From contig JAOWCC010001634.1 of the NCBI GenBank assembly GCA_030867875.1, positions 52,114,021 to 52,178,020 of the forward strand: a stretch of 64,000 bases of DNA. Direction: 5' to 3'. The notes under the pieces were generated by a model. It had not been told where the DNA came from, searched no databases, and was given only the letters and a program-made list of their open reading frames with translations. Position numbers and translations under genes: made by a program. Below, one piece after another: positions 52,918 to 63,689 of this stretch (position 1 is its first letter; the number at the start of each line of letters is the position of its first letter). This DNA comes from Actinernus sp. WN-2022. Taxonomy: Eukaryota > Cnidaria > Anthozoa > Actiniaria > Actinernidae.

Positions 52918-53335
52918 TTATGCTACAGGAGGGATTACTTAAAACTAAATGGGATTACTTAAAACTAAATGTTAAGAAGAAATCAATTGAGTTCAGTAAG
53001 AGGATAAAAAGAGAATTAATTCGCGAACGAAATAGAATAACAAAACAATTGATAAAAGCTAAAACCAGACTAGCTAGAGGCGACGCGACAGCGAGCCGTG
53101 ACATTTTGACCCTGGGAAGCCAGTTAAGTGCTATCGAAAAACTCGAGGAGGTCAAGATTAGAAGCCGATCCAAATGGATCGAAGAAGGGGAAAAAACAAC
53201 CCGGTATTTCTTCAACCTAGAGAAATGACACAGAGATAATAATCACGTAGGTTCATGTTTCGACAAAAACAATAAAGAAGTCAATTCCACCGAAGAAATA
53301 TTAACTACCTTGCACGGGTTTTTAAACTTGGGGAG
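52918..53335 (+). mobile_element. L1/Tx1-like ORF2 fragment, right of the nested LINE
   Basis: KWDYLKLNVKKKSIEFSKR then RSRSKWIEEGEKTTRYFFNL continues the pre-RT linker of an L1/Tx1 element. A stop at 53,226 and loss of frame follow. A 20-bp unit at the very start is tandemly doubled. Confidence 0.75.
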
Positions 53336-53344
53336 GGAGGTAGG

Positions 53345-53560
53345 GAGATGCAAATACAAGAGTTAGAAGAGAAGATGGAATATAAGAAAAAAATATGAAA
53401 TTAGTAGTTCTCTATGAGCTGTTTTTTGAGTCTAGGTTTGAAGAGTTCAGTTCCTTGACTGACTTGTCTTACTTTCTTCGGAAAGTGAGTTCCAGATTAC
53501 AGCACCTTTACATCTTAAACTGAATTTACTGAACCCGGTCTAGCGTGCGCGTATGGACAT
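53345..53560 (-). mobile_element. LINE C-terminal fragment
   Basis: On the minus strand it reads KGAVIWNSLSEE and continues to RLKKQLIENY-like sequence with frame breaks. This is the usual C-terminus of a CR1/jockey-type RT. Confidence 0.55.
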
Positions 53561-53870
53561 GATTAGAAATGAACCGAGAAAACTGAACTGAGTGCATGAA
53601 TAGAAGAAATAGAACAAGAATCCGAACCCGATGTTGAAACTGAACTGAACTGAGTATAAAATAGTATTTATCGAACTGGAAATGACATGAACCAACTAGG
53701 AGGGCAAAGAAGAAAAGTATTGTATCAGGAAAAAAAATGACAGAACAAGAAAAACGAGCGAAACTGAACTCTGAGAGGAAATTTATAAAACTGACCGGAC
53801 CCCTGTGGAAACATCAACAAAGCGACTTTCATTGGTTCTCGCTGAAAAATCGATGGAAACAACGGGAAAG
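53560..53870 (+). repeat. Dispersed repeat, copy B
   Basis: Direct copy of 47,350-47,700, about 90% identical by eye over 110 bp. Includes CAACAAAGCGACTTTCATTG. Confidence 0.75.
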
Positions 53871-54234
53871 AACTTAAATGGTCAAGAAGAAAATAATTAA
53901 GCTTGCAAAAGAAAAGGAATAGCGCTTAGCCGGACCGCAATGAAGAACCGGTGTCACAACGGACCGCGTGAAGAACCGGAATTGTCGAATTTGAACTGTC
54001 GCCGGATAGCATACAAATTTCGTTAGGGCATCTTAGTTCTCGCACCGGTCTATCCGGAGGGGCCGATGTGAGAGTTCTATGGCTTATAAACCAAAGAGTC
54101 GCCATAGAGAAATATGCCATACCTGAAAATGTCGCCATACAAAATGTTGCCATACCTGAAAATCCGGGAATTAGCACGTCAAATGGTTGTTTAATTGAAA
54201 GAGTTAAATCCTACAAAGACCCTCCTACAAATGT

Positions 54235-54610
54235 CTAGGCGTCCACGCTGATTTTAAATCTAGAGGTACAGGAGCTTCGAATACATGCTACAAAACGTGC
54301 ATTTATAACGCCGTGAAAAATGGTTTCAAAGTTTCCTGGCATCCCACTGAACTTTGTTGACACAATTAACTTATCTGTCATTAAGAATGTCATTTTTCCA
54401 GTATTTGATGTTGAGCAGTAGGTATGGTGAAACACGATGCCATGTTGTTCATGGATTTTGCGCGCTTCAGTGAAGGACTACGCAGACCACGATAGTTAAC
54501 TCTTCAGTGCGATCAGTATATGAGTATATCGCAGTAGACAAGTTCAATTTTAGCGTTACCATTGTCATGGTATTTCACAGAAATCATGAGTGCACAGAGA
54601 AGGCAGCGTA
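54235..54610 (-). repeat. Dispersed repeat, inverted partner of 62,546-62,895
   Basis: Shares TACTGCTCAACATCAAATAC and GAAATACCATGACAATGGTA with the right copy in opposite orientation. A short frame (GKMTFLMTDKLIV) is conserved in both. It could be a fragment of a coding element not recognised here. Confidence 0.7.
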
Positions 54611-54848
54611 AAGAAACAGACCAAACCAGTGCAATAACTGTTACGGAAGATCGATCGTGTTCGGTTTCAGTCGCCGGGAAAGAGATTACGACCCTGAATA
54701 AGAAGCGGGAAGACATTTTCAGATTTAAATAACCGATCACGCTTGTATGGAGCCTGTATTTTATAACTGTCACAACAATTGTTTATTTTGCAATCCATAT
54801 AATTACGAAAACATTGCTAAAGTGTATATAATATTCTATCAAAACTAC

Positions 54849-54954
54849 GGAAGCCTAGAAGGGACATTCAGTTCGAGAAAAAAAAAATTGAAAATTGTTT
54901 TTTTTTGAAAAAAAATCTTTTTTTTCTCGAACTGAATGTCCCTTCTAAGCTTCC
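54849..54954. repeat. Foldback hairpin, ~45-bp arms
   Basis: GAAGCCTAGAAGGGACATTC is inverted as GAATGTCCCTTCTAAGCTTC. The core is A/T runs. It lies directly beside the GCGAGTCAG array. Confidence 0.85.
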
Positions 54955-54983
54955 GTACAAAACTGTAAATTTGATTAATTTGA

Positions 54984-55118
54984 CCCTGACTCGCACCCTG
55001 ACTCGCTGACTCGCACCCTGACTCGCTGACTCGCACCCTGACTCGCTGACTCGCACCCTGACTCGCTGACTCGCACCCTGACTCGCTGACTCGCTGACTC
55101 GCTGACTCGCACTTTGTC
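54984..55118 (-). repeat. Minisatellite GCGAGTCAGCGAGTCAGG, inverted copy
   Basis: On the minus strand it begins AAAGTGCGAGTCAGCGAGTC, identical to the start of the array at 38,878. The two arrays face each other across 16 kb and may be ends of one outer foldback element. Confidence 0.9.
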
Positions 55119-55199
55119 ATGACCCTGCCAGGGAACTGGAATATCAACACAGTACAAGGTGAGGGAAATTTAAAGTACTGACTTCATTGCTGTGTTCAA

Positions 55200-56740
55200 T
55201 TAATCTACACTAAATTTCTAACGGACCTGAAACAAGGCTGATCAAAGCGATCAAAGCCTGGAACGGCTACCAACATTGACCATAAATTATTCTGGAACTA
55301 ACAATGGCGCTCAACCTTGTTCTCACTTGAAAAATACCCGGGAAACATAATGTAAATGATCTGAATCGAAGTAACTGCATGGGCTGTACTTTATACACAT
55401 GCATATATAGCTTATGTTCTAGGAACTGGAATTCAACAACAACAACAAACTTTATTCACACCAAATTGCAACATTACAATGAATAATAACATAAGTGCAG
55501 TACAAGTGTCAGGTAGCCCGAAATGATAAAACATCAATCTAGTCAGGGCTACACATCTGAATAGCAATATTTATTTATACGTACTTTATATGAATCCCTT
55601 TATATATCCTGTAATATCCTGTATTTTATATATCCTGTAATATAGTGTCCCCAATTAGCTTTACAGCTAAATACTATTGACACTCAAATAAAGTTCATGT
55701 ATGCATATAAATGTATGTAGCTATAGCCTGGATTGATTGTGTTCTACACTAACTTCAATTATTGCTTTACACTGTATACCACACAGCAAAATGTGCTACT
55801 AATTCTCAAATCAATGCCATAACCATATAAAACACACATATACATATAGCCCCATAAGCATCGCATCCAATGATTTAATGTTACACAAAGATAATTACAG
55901 TTTTATACCCAGATGCATCCCCTTGTATATTAACATATAAGTCAAGACATCAAAATTTTCACATTAGTTAAAAAACAAGCACTTTTGATCAGGATTACGT
56001 ACACCGTCCACATCATTGCAGCAATTTTTCAGCTTTTCTGACTGTTACCACAGTGCTTTCTCTTTCAAAAAATATGTCGAACGCACTTTGATAATCTATG
56101 ATTACTTCTAGTTTTATAAGTTTTCGATCAATATACTGTAATAAAATGAATAAAACTTACCTGGTATTTATGATCTGTGTCTTGGCTGTGTCTGTATGCG
56201 AACTCGAAATCTCGGGTTGAAAGCCACTCGATCGATTTTTTCACGAAAATCGCATGGATTTAACATTTTATGCCCATCAGCTGTCGGCAAAGCACAGGCA
56301 GCCCAAGCTAATGAGTTTTTAGAAGGTTGAAGAGTCTGATTTTTAGAAAATAATTTTATAAACCCTCTGAAATGCTTCAATGATGCACTAAACATTGCAC
56401 ACTTACAACTTTTATTTTATTCTATTCAATGCTATACTAGCTTGGCACTATTAAGCCAAGGAAATGTCTTCTGCGCATGCCAAGAACCTCTTGAAAACTA
56501 TGTACATAATACAAGAAATCAGTTCACAGGCAATCATATTCTGATATGACTTCCACCATTAAACAGTCACTTTATTGGCCTTGATGCCTTCAAGGATATC
56601 TCATACAAAGCAAATACACGCTAAAAAAATGTATTTTCTGATATATTCATTTATTAAGGATAAAGTAATAGCACAGTCATTTCTTATCCTAAAAATGAAA
56701 ACGGTATATAAAAGCAATAAAAGGAAAATACAACAATACA
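55200..56740. other. AT-rich stretch, one LINE tail, no clear gene
   Basis: A SINE 3' fragment is near 55,215. (CAA)n/AAACTTTATTC at 55,436 is a LINE 3' end in minus orientation. A possible minus-strand exon end (CCAG|GTAAGT) lies at about 56,161, following a 75-codon frame I cannot assign. Confidence 0.45.
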
Positions 56741-56760
56741 TGCCGGCTTCGTTTCCGTCA

Positions 56761-56828
56761 ATTCCATGTCGAGGCTGTGACATCACAACCAACATGGCGG
56801 CCTCCATGGACAGATCTCTGTTGAGTCT
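56761..56828 (+). other. Possible non-coding first exon
   Basis: An ATGGCGGCCTCCATGG context ending at donor GAGTCT|GTAAGT, with an acceptor CTCTGCTAG at 57,200 just before the next ATG. Spliced as drawn, the upstream ATG frame stops after five codons, so this would be 5' UTR. Confidence 0.35.
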
Positions 56829-57200
56829 GTAAGTATAATTATCCTTTCTTTGTCCATTTTCTATGAAATATATTTTGCTATAAGTTTGCTATGAAATATA
56901 TTTAAAAGAAAAAGACTTGAAAAAAAATGCACAAGTTAAAGATAAGAAGAAACGAATTAGAAAGATCAGAGGAAAAAAAACGTAGCTCCTAAGTTCCAAT
57001 GACGGCTTGTTGACAGCTTTATACTAGTACTTACGGTTTGTTTTTAACACAAAAAAGATACAAACAAGCGAGATATTTTTAATGTAATAGATACTGAAAA
57101 ACTATGAAGAATTTGCAACAAAACATCCGACGAGAAAAGTCAAAGCTCCAATAGCTATGTTTGATATTAATTGCTTTGTTTCTTTAAAATTCTCTGCTAG

Positions 57201-57965
57201 TCGTTATGGATAGGGAAGAAAAAGCTGCCGAGGGTAGCTTTACGTTACCTCTCCCTCCTGAGCCAAAAAAAAGAAAGTTAAACACCAATAAGTGCCTGAT
57301 TTGTCAGAGCTCTCATGGCACTGAGCCTTTGAGAAAGGCCAAGGCTTCTTCCGTTGAAAAGTTCATTGCTTGTGCAAAACAAAGGCGAGACGAAGTGCTT
57401 GATACTAAGGCTCGATGATAATGAGGTTTTGTGGCACAAGCCCTGTTACGCTTTCTACACCAGTGCCCAGAACATTCGTTATGCAGCTAGCGAATCCAGT
57501 GGTAGTGGTGCCGATATCGAGAAGAGCGACCGCGTTAGGTCTCAGCAAAACAATGAAGGTAGTAGGGCATCTCGCTCAGTAGCTGAAACTGTAGATTGGT
57601 CAAAGTGCTTCATAAATGTAAGAATAAAACATACAAGAAATCTAAGGAACTGGTTAATGTTTGCACATTTGAAGCGTCTAATAGCATTGCAAAGGCAGCC
57701 GAAGCGAGAGAGGATCAGTCAATGCTGCAAATTATTCAAAGCATAAATAACGACCTCATCGCTGCAGAAGCAAAGTATCACAAGAACTGCTTTGCACTCT
57801 ATGTTCTACAACAGGATCCAAAGAAAGGAAGTCAGGAATCAGCTTACGAAGTTTCATTTCAGGAGTTTGCAGCCGAGATTACAAATGGCATCCGCGAAGG
57901 AAAGGCGTATGACATGACTTCCCTTCTCATAAGACCTTGAGGCTCGGTTGGCATTAGTGAAACTC
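57201..57965 (+). pseudogene. Cys/His-rich multi-copy protein, N-terminal part (frameshifted)
   Basis: ATG at 57,206: MDREEKAAEG..., a basic patch PEPKKRKLN, a first Cys pair (KCLICQSSHG), then KFIACAKQRRDEV. A slip near 57,405 leads to LWHKPCYAFYTSAQNIRYA. A second slip near 57,600 leads to CKNKTYKKSKELVNVCTFEA and DDLIAAEAKYHKNCFALYV. The repeated W/YHK-x-C pattern suggests two zinc-binding modules. I recognise this layout from cnidarian repetitive genes of unknown function. The downstream frame stops at 57,938. Confidence 0.6.
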
Positions 57966-58243
57966 ATGCTCCACAAACTGGGATGGAGATACCCCCTGGA
58001 GAGAGTTGGCTTAGTCGCTACCAGAAACCTAAAACTGCGGTCATAAGCGAACTAGTAAGGAGCTTGGAAGTTCCGAGGAGGAGGAGGAGAATGATATGCT
58101 AAAAGCTCTGTTGCACGACGGGGATGAGAGGCCACGATCACAGCTATGTACATGCAAAAAGCTTCAATCCAATCATGGAAATTTAACAGGGCTTTCTGTC
58201 TGGGTTTGCTGGAGCGAATTCCAATGAAGGAGCACCATCTGAA

Positions 58244-58611
58244 GTGGAAGAGGACAATCGTGTCGCACGGCGTGAAGGGTCTAAAGTAGAAGTCAAATTT
58301 TCAGGGAGAACTCAGTTAAATCAACAAACTGTCCTGACACCGCTCGACTGGCGAGTTTGGCTGGGATTGGAGACAGAGCATCGGACACCAAGAAACAACG
58401 GGGATGAAGCCGGTACCGAGACAGGAGGAGCCGAGACAGAGGACCTAACGGGGAGAGTAGACCACGGGATGAAGGCTGGCTGGGCAGAAGGAATCGGGAA
58501 AGGAGCAGATTCCGCTGAGCGTAAGAAAGCGGGAGCCGAAACAACAGGCCGATACGTACCTTGGACGTTGGGAAATGCTGGGGGTAACGAAACTGGCGCG
58601 AAACCAGAAGT
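58244..58611 (+). CDS. Unassigned ORF, split by a LINE (first part)
   Basis: The open frame includes GRTQLNQQTVLTPLDWRVWL followed by a Gly/Glu/Thr-rich tract (GDEAGTETGGAETED). The LINE at 58,612-59,984 interrupts it after KPE. One copy of the target site plus 59,993-60,027 gives a frame ending AVGNAADDD and a stop. Function unknown. It may be the tail of the Cys/His-rich gene upstream. Confidence 0.45.
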
Positions 58612-59984
58612 GCGTAGTAGTAGTTTATTTATCCACGTAGTCACTAATGAGCATAAGCTCGTTTACAATGTGTACGTGCAGTCAACTAATTAAGATAGAG
58701 GATGAAAATTTGATATTAAATTCTAAGAATACAATCAATGTTTGCTTATTTACAATTAGATAATACTAGTAATATTAATAACAACAATATAATGATATCA
58801 ATAACAACAACAACAAATAATAAATATTAATAAATGCAGGGTAAAAAGTATCTAGGTAACACACATGCTAATAGCACCATGTGCTATTGATGATAACGCA
58901 AGTTTGTCTATTTCAGACTTAAAAATAATCGGCGAAGAAATAATGCGCAATTCGTTAGGTAGGCTATTCCATAGCCTAACTATTATGTACGTAAAAGAAT
59001 TATGAAAATACTTAGACTTATAGTTTGGCAACTGAAGAATCATATCACCCCTAAGATTATATGTGCTAGCCCGGAAAGAAAAAAATTGTTTGATATATTT
59101 TGGAGCTATGTTGTGGACACATTTGTGTAGCAATAGCAGAGACTGGATGTATCGGCGGTGCTCTAAGGGCTTAAGCTCAACCATGTTCAATAAGCTATCA
59201 TATGAAGTAGTTTTTGCTAGTTTTAGCAATGTCCTGATGGCGTACTGGTTAGTCAGCTCGAGTTTATTGGATAGGCCAGGAGTTATGCCAACTAGAACTG
59301 TGGAACAATACTCTAGGTGTGGTAGAATAAAAGCCTTATATATTCCTACTATAACTTCAGTTGGGATAAAGTTCCTAACCCTCCTCAACGTGGCTACTTT
59401 AGCATTAACCTTATTTGAAATCAACTTCACTTGCTGTTTAAAAGTAAGGTTACTGTCGATAGTTAGCCCGAGAAGTTTGATGTTATTAACAATGTTTAAA
59501 GGTGGACCATTTATTTCTGTGAACAACTGGTAAGGTATTTGCTCCCGTCCCAGCGGCAAGACTTTGGTTTTGGTGTCATTGACTCTGAGATAGTTGCTGT
59601 TAAACCATGAAATCAGTAAGTCTAGGTTATTTTGTACAATGACTTGTAACCTGACTGGGCATTGATGAGCACAATATTCTGTCGTGTCGTCAGCATATAG
59701 CCTCGGAGAGACGTCACCAATGAAAAAGTTTAGATCGTTTATAAAGAGGTTAAACAATAATGGGCCCAGGATAGAGCCATTAGGCACTCCATGTTTAACT
59801 GTTTGGAACTCTGAGAAGTCATTCCCAATCCTCACCCGCTGTTGTCTTTGAGTGAGGTAGGACCGGATCAAAGAGACAGCGTCATTGGAGAAACCGTAGG
59901 CCTTAAGCTGAGTGATGAGGAGACTGTGGCTTATTGAATCAAATGCCTTTGAGAGATCAATTACGTGGCGGCGAGCCTGCTGCG
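58612..59984 (-). mobile_element. 5'-truncated LINE with reverse transcriptase, 8-bp target duplication
   Basis: CCAGAAGT at 58,604-58,611 and 59,985-59,992. The minus frame reads VIDLSKAFDSISHSLLITQL, then GVPNGSILGPLLFNLFINDL and catalytic LYADDT (Y instead of the F seen in the other copies). LGLTIDSNLTFKQQV, ILPHLEYCSTVLVG and a full C-terminus to 58,852 follow. The 3' UTR has AATAAACTACTACTAC, a (TAC)n tail. The frame from 59,871 to 58,852 is uninterrupted. Of a different subfamily from the other LINEs here. Confidence 0.93.
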
Positions 59985-60027
59985 CCAGAAGTAGAAGCGG
60001 TAGGAAATGCGGCCGACGATGACTAAC

Positions 60028-60480
60028 ACAATGGGCAAAAACCTGCCTGATACAGGGCTTAAATTAAACCTTGAAAATCAGCCGACGATGTTTCGAATGC
60101 AGGATTTTCTGAATCCGAAGCCGGGCTGGCCGTTGGAGCAGCACGATCCGCTTGATCGGCCATGATTTCGATCCCAACTTGACACCGAAGTCCGTAGCGG
60201 CAACTTCGCTAAATCAAGGCGAAAAGAACTACTGTGAAGCAGACACGTCGAGGATAACCAACACCGATCGAGGATCTGCAATCCAAATCCAAAAGAAGCG
60301 GCCTTGAACGCAACGAGAAGCAACTGACAAGCGAACCCGAAACAACACGCAATAACAATAAACCAAGAGTCCCGGATGAGACGCCGGCCCAGGGCTGCGC
60401 GACTACACCACAGGGCCCCCCGCGCACGCATGATATTGGCCGGTAACAAAACGAGCAGGGGACTGGGACCTAGTTTATCA
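60028..60480. other. GC-rich stretch, no assigned gene
   Basis: Both strands have open frames because stop codons are rare. A minus ATG at 60,163 gives MADQADRAAPTASPASDSEN, ending after 34 codons. It could be a LINE 5' region; not supported further. Confidence 0.3.
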
Positions 60481-60782
60481 GAATTACTCTAATTCTAAAA
60501 TGAAGTTCATCACATCATAGAGCATGTTGAAATTAGCATTTGTGCCAAGTTGATGTAATTCAAGTGAATCGTGTCTGAATTATAAGCAATTGAAATTTCT
60601 TTGTCCCTCAGTCCAATTTTTTACAATGAATGTATGGTTTGGAGGGACAACGTTAAATAATAAGAGAGTTTGTATGGGAAAATTGACATATTTGATGCCT
60701 TCTAGCATCGTCAATATTGAGCCAAAGTTCACCAAACTTTCCAGACTAGCTAAGTTTGATCTGTGCTTTTGGAAAATAATGC

Positions 60783-61493
60783 TCACTGACTCGGTTCCAG
60801 TCCCCCACTCGTTTTGTTACCGGCTAATTTAACCATGCCTAAATTGCATTTAGCCCTGATTAAAGACTCATTTATGTAGATTTTCGAAGCATTGCTAATG
60901 CTTTTACCGAGTTCTTGAAGGGAGGTGTTTTGTAGTTTTACCCACGAGTAGTTTTCTTCTTTTGTATATTTCATCTCGCTTATCTCTTTGGACGAATTTC
61001 ACAATGATTCTGTGCTTTACACGTCTTGAATCAGGCAGTCTATGAGCTATGGAAATGTTATCCTCGACTAAAGGAACACCGGGATACAAATGATCTCGAT
61101 ACAGTCTCTTCGTGCGTATTGCTGAGTGGCGTCGAGTGCTATGTCATTTTCATACAGGGAATCTTGGAGTTTTCGAGTCATTTCGTCCTGATGTCTGACT
61201 GTGGCCTCCAGTTCAGTTACTTGCTTTTTGGTAGACTGCAAGGCTTCTAGGAAACGATCCGGCGTACTTGTCACTTAAAAAGCTTTGGGAGCTTTCGATT
61301 CTCTTTGAGCACATCGCTCGGTAAGAGAGCGAATCGCTGTAGAAAGTGAAGTTGACTCGGCTTTGATTTCAGCTCGAATATTAGGAAGAAATTCAGATTT
61401 ACAGATACTTTTTAGCTTCTCTGCAGTTAGATGACTTGATTCAGGCATGTCAGTATTATATGGACTTATTATAACATGACCGGCCGCCATCAA
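60783..61493 (-). pseudogene. L1/Tx1-like ORF1 (coiled coil + RRM), decayed
   Basis: The first frame is MMAAGHVIISPYNTDMPESS, then the coiled coil LEALQSTKKQVTELEATVRH. YARRDCIEI leads into the RRM-like part in another frame: EDNISIAHRLPDSRRVKHRI and IVKFVQRDKRDEIYKRRKLL. The last frame (KIYINESLIRAK) is the C-terminal domain. At least two frame breaks. The same class as the L1/Tx1 ORF2 pieces at 39.5 and 52.9 kb. Confidence 0.8.
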
Positions 61494-61994
61494 TATGCTA
61501 ATTTAGTCGACGCTGACTAAAAGCGATCTTGGCTCATATTATAAGCAATATTATCAGTGGGCAGAAGTTGTAGATTCTGCAAAGTCAGTGGGCCTTTTGC
61601 AGCTAGGCATTCACGTGATTGTACATTAATGTACAGGATGGAAAAATATATTTAACTTCATTTATTTAGAAGCTTTGTACGAGATCGGTATGTTATTAGC
61701 AAAACCTGTTTGTAAATGCTATTTTTCAACTCCAATCGATTGTCGATCTTTCTAAAACAGCGATTTTAAAAATGGCTTGATATCCAGCATCCATGTCAAC
61801 GTCTTTCCCATGGGGATCACGAGCTCATTCATTCGTTAACGAAGTATTATATCAGCACGTGACTGTTAGCTGCAAAAGGCCTATTCCAAGTTGAAAGAGT
61901 GCAAGTGCCCATAAACTTCGCCACGAAGTTTCAACTGTAGCTTCGCCTTGGATAGCCGAAGACGAGGAACAACTGAAACCGAACACGATCTTCC

Positions 61995-62455
61995 GTAACA
62001 TCTACATCTACCAGATTAGGGCACGCCCTCTCGTCGAGGCTTATGTGCTCGGACAGCGGCTAGATCTTAATGTCAGTAAACAAGATCTTAATGATTTAGC
62101 GCACAGACACCCCTCCGGAAAGTTTCGAGAGTAGTGGCTGTGGTTAACTCGGCAGGCAAATTGTTCCACTGTTTAATAGGCCTAGGGATAAAGCTATAGT
62201 GGGTATAAGTTTTGTCTTCCGAGAGTAGAAGTAAGGATGTAGGGTGCAGGTGTCTTGTATATCTAGTAACTGTTCATTTGAGAAGTCTACTTCGACGAGG
62301 CCGTTTACTATCTTGTAGAGCGTTATAAGCCTACTGTCAGCCCTGCGCTGATGACGACTGCACCAACCAAGGTCAGCGATCATGGCGGTCACACTGGCTT
62401 CACGGTTGTAGTTTTTGTAAACATAACTAGCTGCCCTTCTCTGTACCATCTCTAT
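61995..62455 (-). mobile_element. LINE C-terminal fragment with tail
   Basis: MVQRRAASYVYKNYNREASV, then IADLGWCSRHQRRADSRLIT and LYKIVNGLV, the C-terminus of a CR1-type RT. The 3' end is GGTAGATGTAGATGTTACGG. It matches the tail type at 664-770. Confidence 0.8.
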
Positions 62456-62545
62456 TTTATCTTGGTTTGCCTGTGTGCTAACAGTTTAGTATTGTACTGG
62501 TTTGGTCTGCTTCTTTACGCTTTCTTCGTCTTTGCCTTTTCTGTG

Positions 62546-62895
62546 CACTCATGATTTCTGTGAAATACCATGACAGTGGTAACGCTAAAATTGAACTTGT
62601 CTACTGCGATATTCAAACCGAAGATATCGCACTGAAGAGCTCACTTACAGTGGTATGATTAGGCTTCACAGAAGCGCGCAAAATCGTATGCGGCCTTACA
62701 TGAACAGCATAGCATCGTGTTTCACTATACCTACTGTTCAACATCAAATACTGGGAAAATGACATTCTTAATGACAGATAAGTTAATTGTGCCAACAAAC
62801 CTCAGTGGGATGCCAGGAAGCTTTGAAACCATTTTTCACGGCGTTATAAATGCAAGTTTTGTAGCATGTATTCGGAGCTCCTGTCCCTCTAGATA
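62546..62895 (+). repeat. Dispersed repeat, right copy
   Basis: Begins CACTCATGATTTCTGTGAAA and ends near CTCCTGTCCCTCTAGATATT. Inverted relative to 54,235-54,610. Confidence 0.7.
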
Positions 62896-62899
62896 TTAA

Positions 62900-63204
62900 T
62901 TGATCGGATTGATTTAGGGATTTAGGGTATGGTAAACGGATTAGGGTATGGTAAACGGCATTTTTAGGTCTGGGATAGGGTCAGGGTTTTGAGGTCGCCG
63001 CGGCACACCCCTACCCAAAAATCTGTAGTGTATTATCGCTGACCAAATGTACAGAGGAGAGGAATCGCGCACCGAGCAATAAAGATGGTTCCCTGCTCTA
63101 GCAGGAGACCTCTGCTAGCAGGGAATAAAGATGGTGATTTAGTTCAATATGAGTCCGAGTTTAATCTGAGTTCATCAGTGTTTATGACTGGTATAAACAC
63201 TACA
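62900..63204 (+). repeat. 3' part of a long terminal repeat (Gypsy-like)
   Basis: It contains AATAAAGATGG twice (63,078 and 63,124) around a hairpin (CCCTGCTCTAGCAGGAGACC / CTGCTAGCAGGG). It ends ...AAACACTACA just before a primer-binding site. The 5' LTR boundary was not found. Confidence 0.55.
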
Positions 63205-63205
63205 A

Positions 63206-63220
63206 TTGGCAACGAGGATC
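63206..63220 (+). promoter_or_regulatory. Primer-binding site of the LTR element
   Basis: TTGGCAACGAGGATC two bases after the LTR end. A TTGGCRACGAGGAT-type site is common in Gypsy-like elements of invertebrates. Confidence 0.55.
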
Positions 63221-63254
63221 TAAATAAACATCAAAGGAATATTCTGTAGCGACG

Positions 63255-63680
63255 ATGGAGCTGACAAATACGGAAATCGGAGGAATTCGAGCATTTGATG
63301 TCAACAGCGATCCGAATAGCGTGGCGATAGAATGGAAACGATGACTTCGCAGTTTCCAGCTATATGCTGACGGAAAAGGCCTAACTATCAACCCAAATGA
63401 AGATGATAATAAGATTCAGCGAAGAGCCTTACTTTTGCACAGTGCTGGTCCAGATGTACAGAACGTTTTTGATGTCTTGCCAGAAACTGGAGGTCCAAAG
63501 GAATATGCGAAACCGGAGACAGCTCTCAATGATCATATTTAGGTGAACGTACCATATGAGCGACATCAGTTTAGAGAGATGAGTCAAGCTGATGAGGAGA
63601 CTGTCGATCAGTTTGCACTACGGCTAAGACGCAAAGCTCAGTCTTGTAATTATGAAGGACAGATAGAAATTATCTGATCT
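63255..63680 (+). pseudogene. Gypsy-like gag start, interrupted by stops
   Basis: Reading from ATG at 63,255 the frame has the beginning of a Ty3/Gypsy gag (ending in a capsid-type segment with EMSQADEETVDQFALRLRR). There are in-frame stops at about 63,344 and 63,540 and the sequence breaks off near 63,680. No protease, RT or integrase follows within the window. Confidence 0.65.
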
Positions 63681-63689
63681 CTGATTTGA

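Noticed and set aside
60078..60449. 123-codon minus-strand protein
   Set aside because: GC-rich stretch open in several frames; composition (many Cys, Trp, Arg, Ser) looks non-coding.
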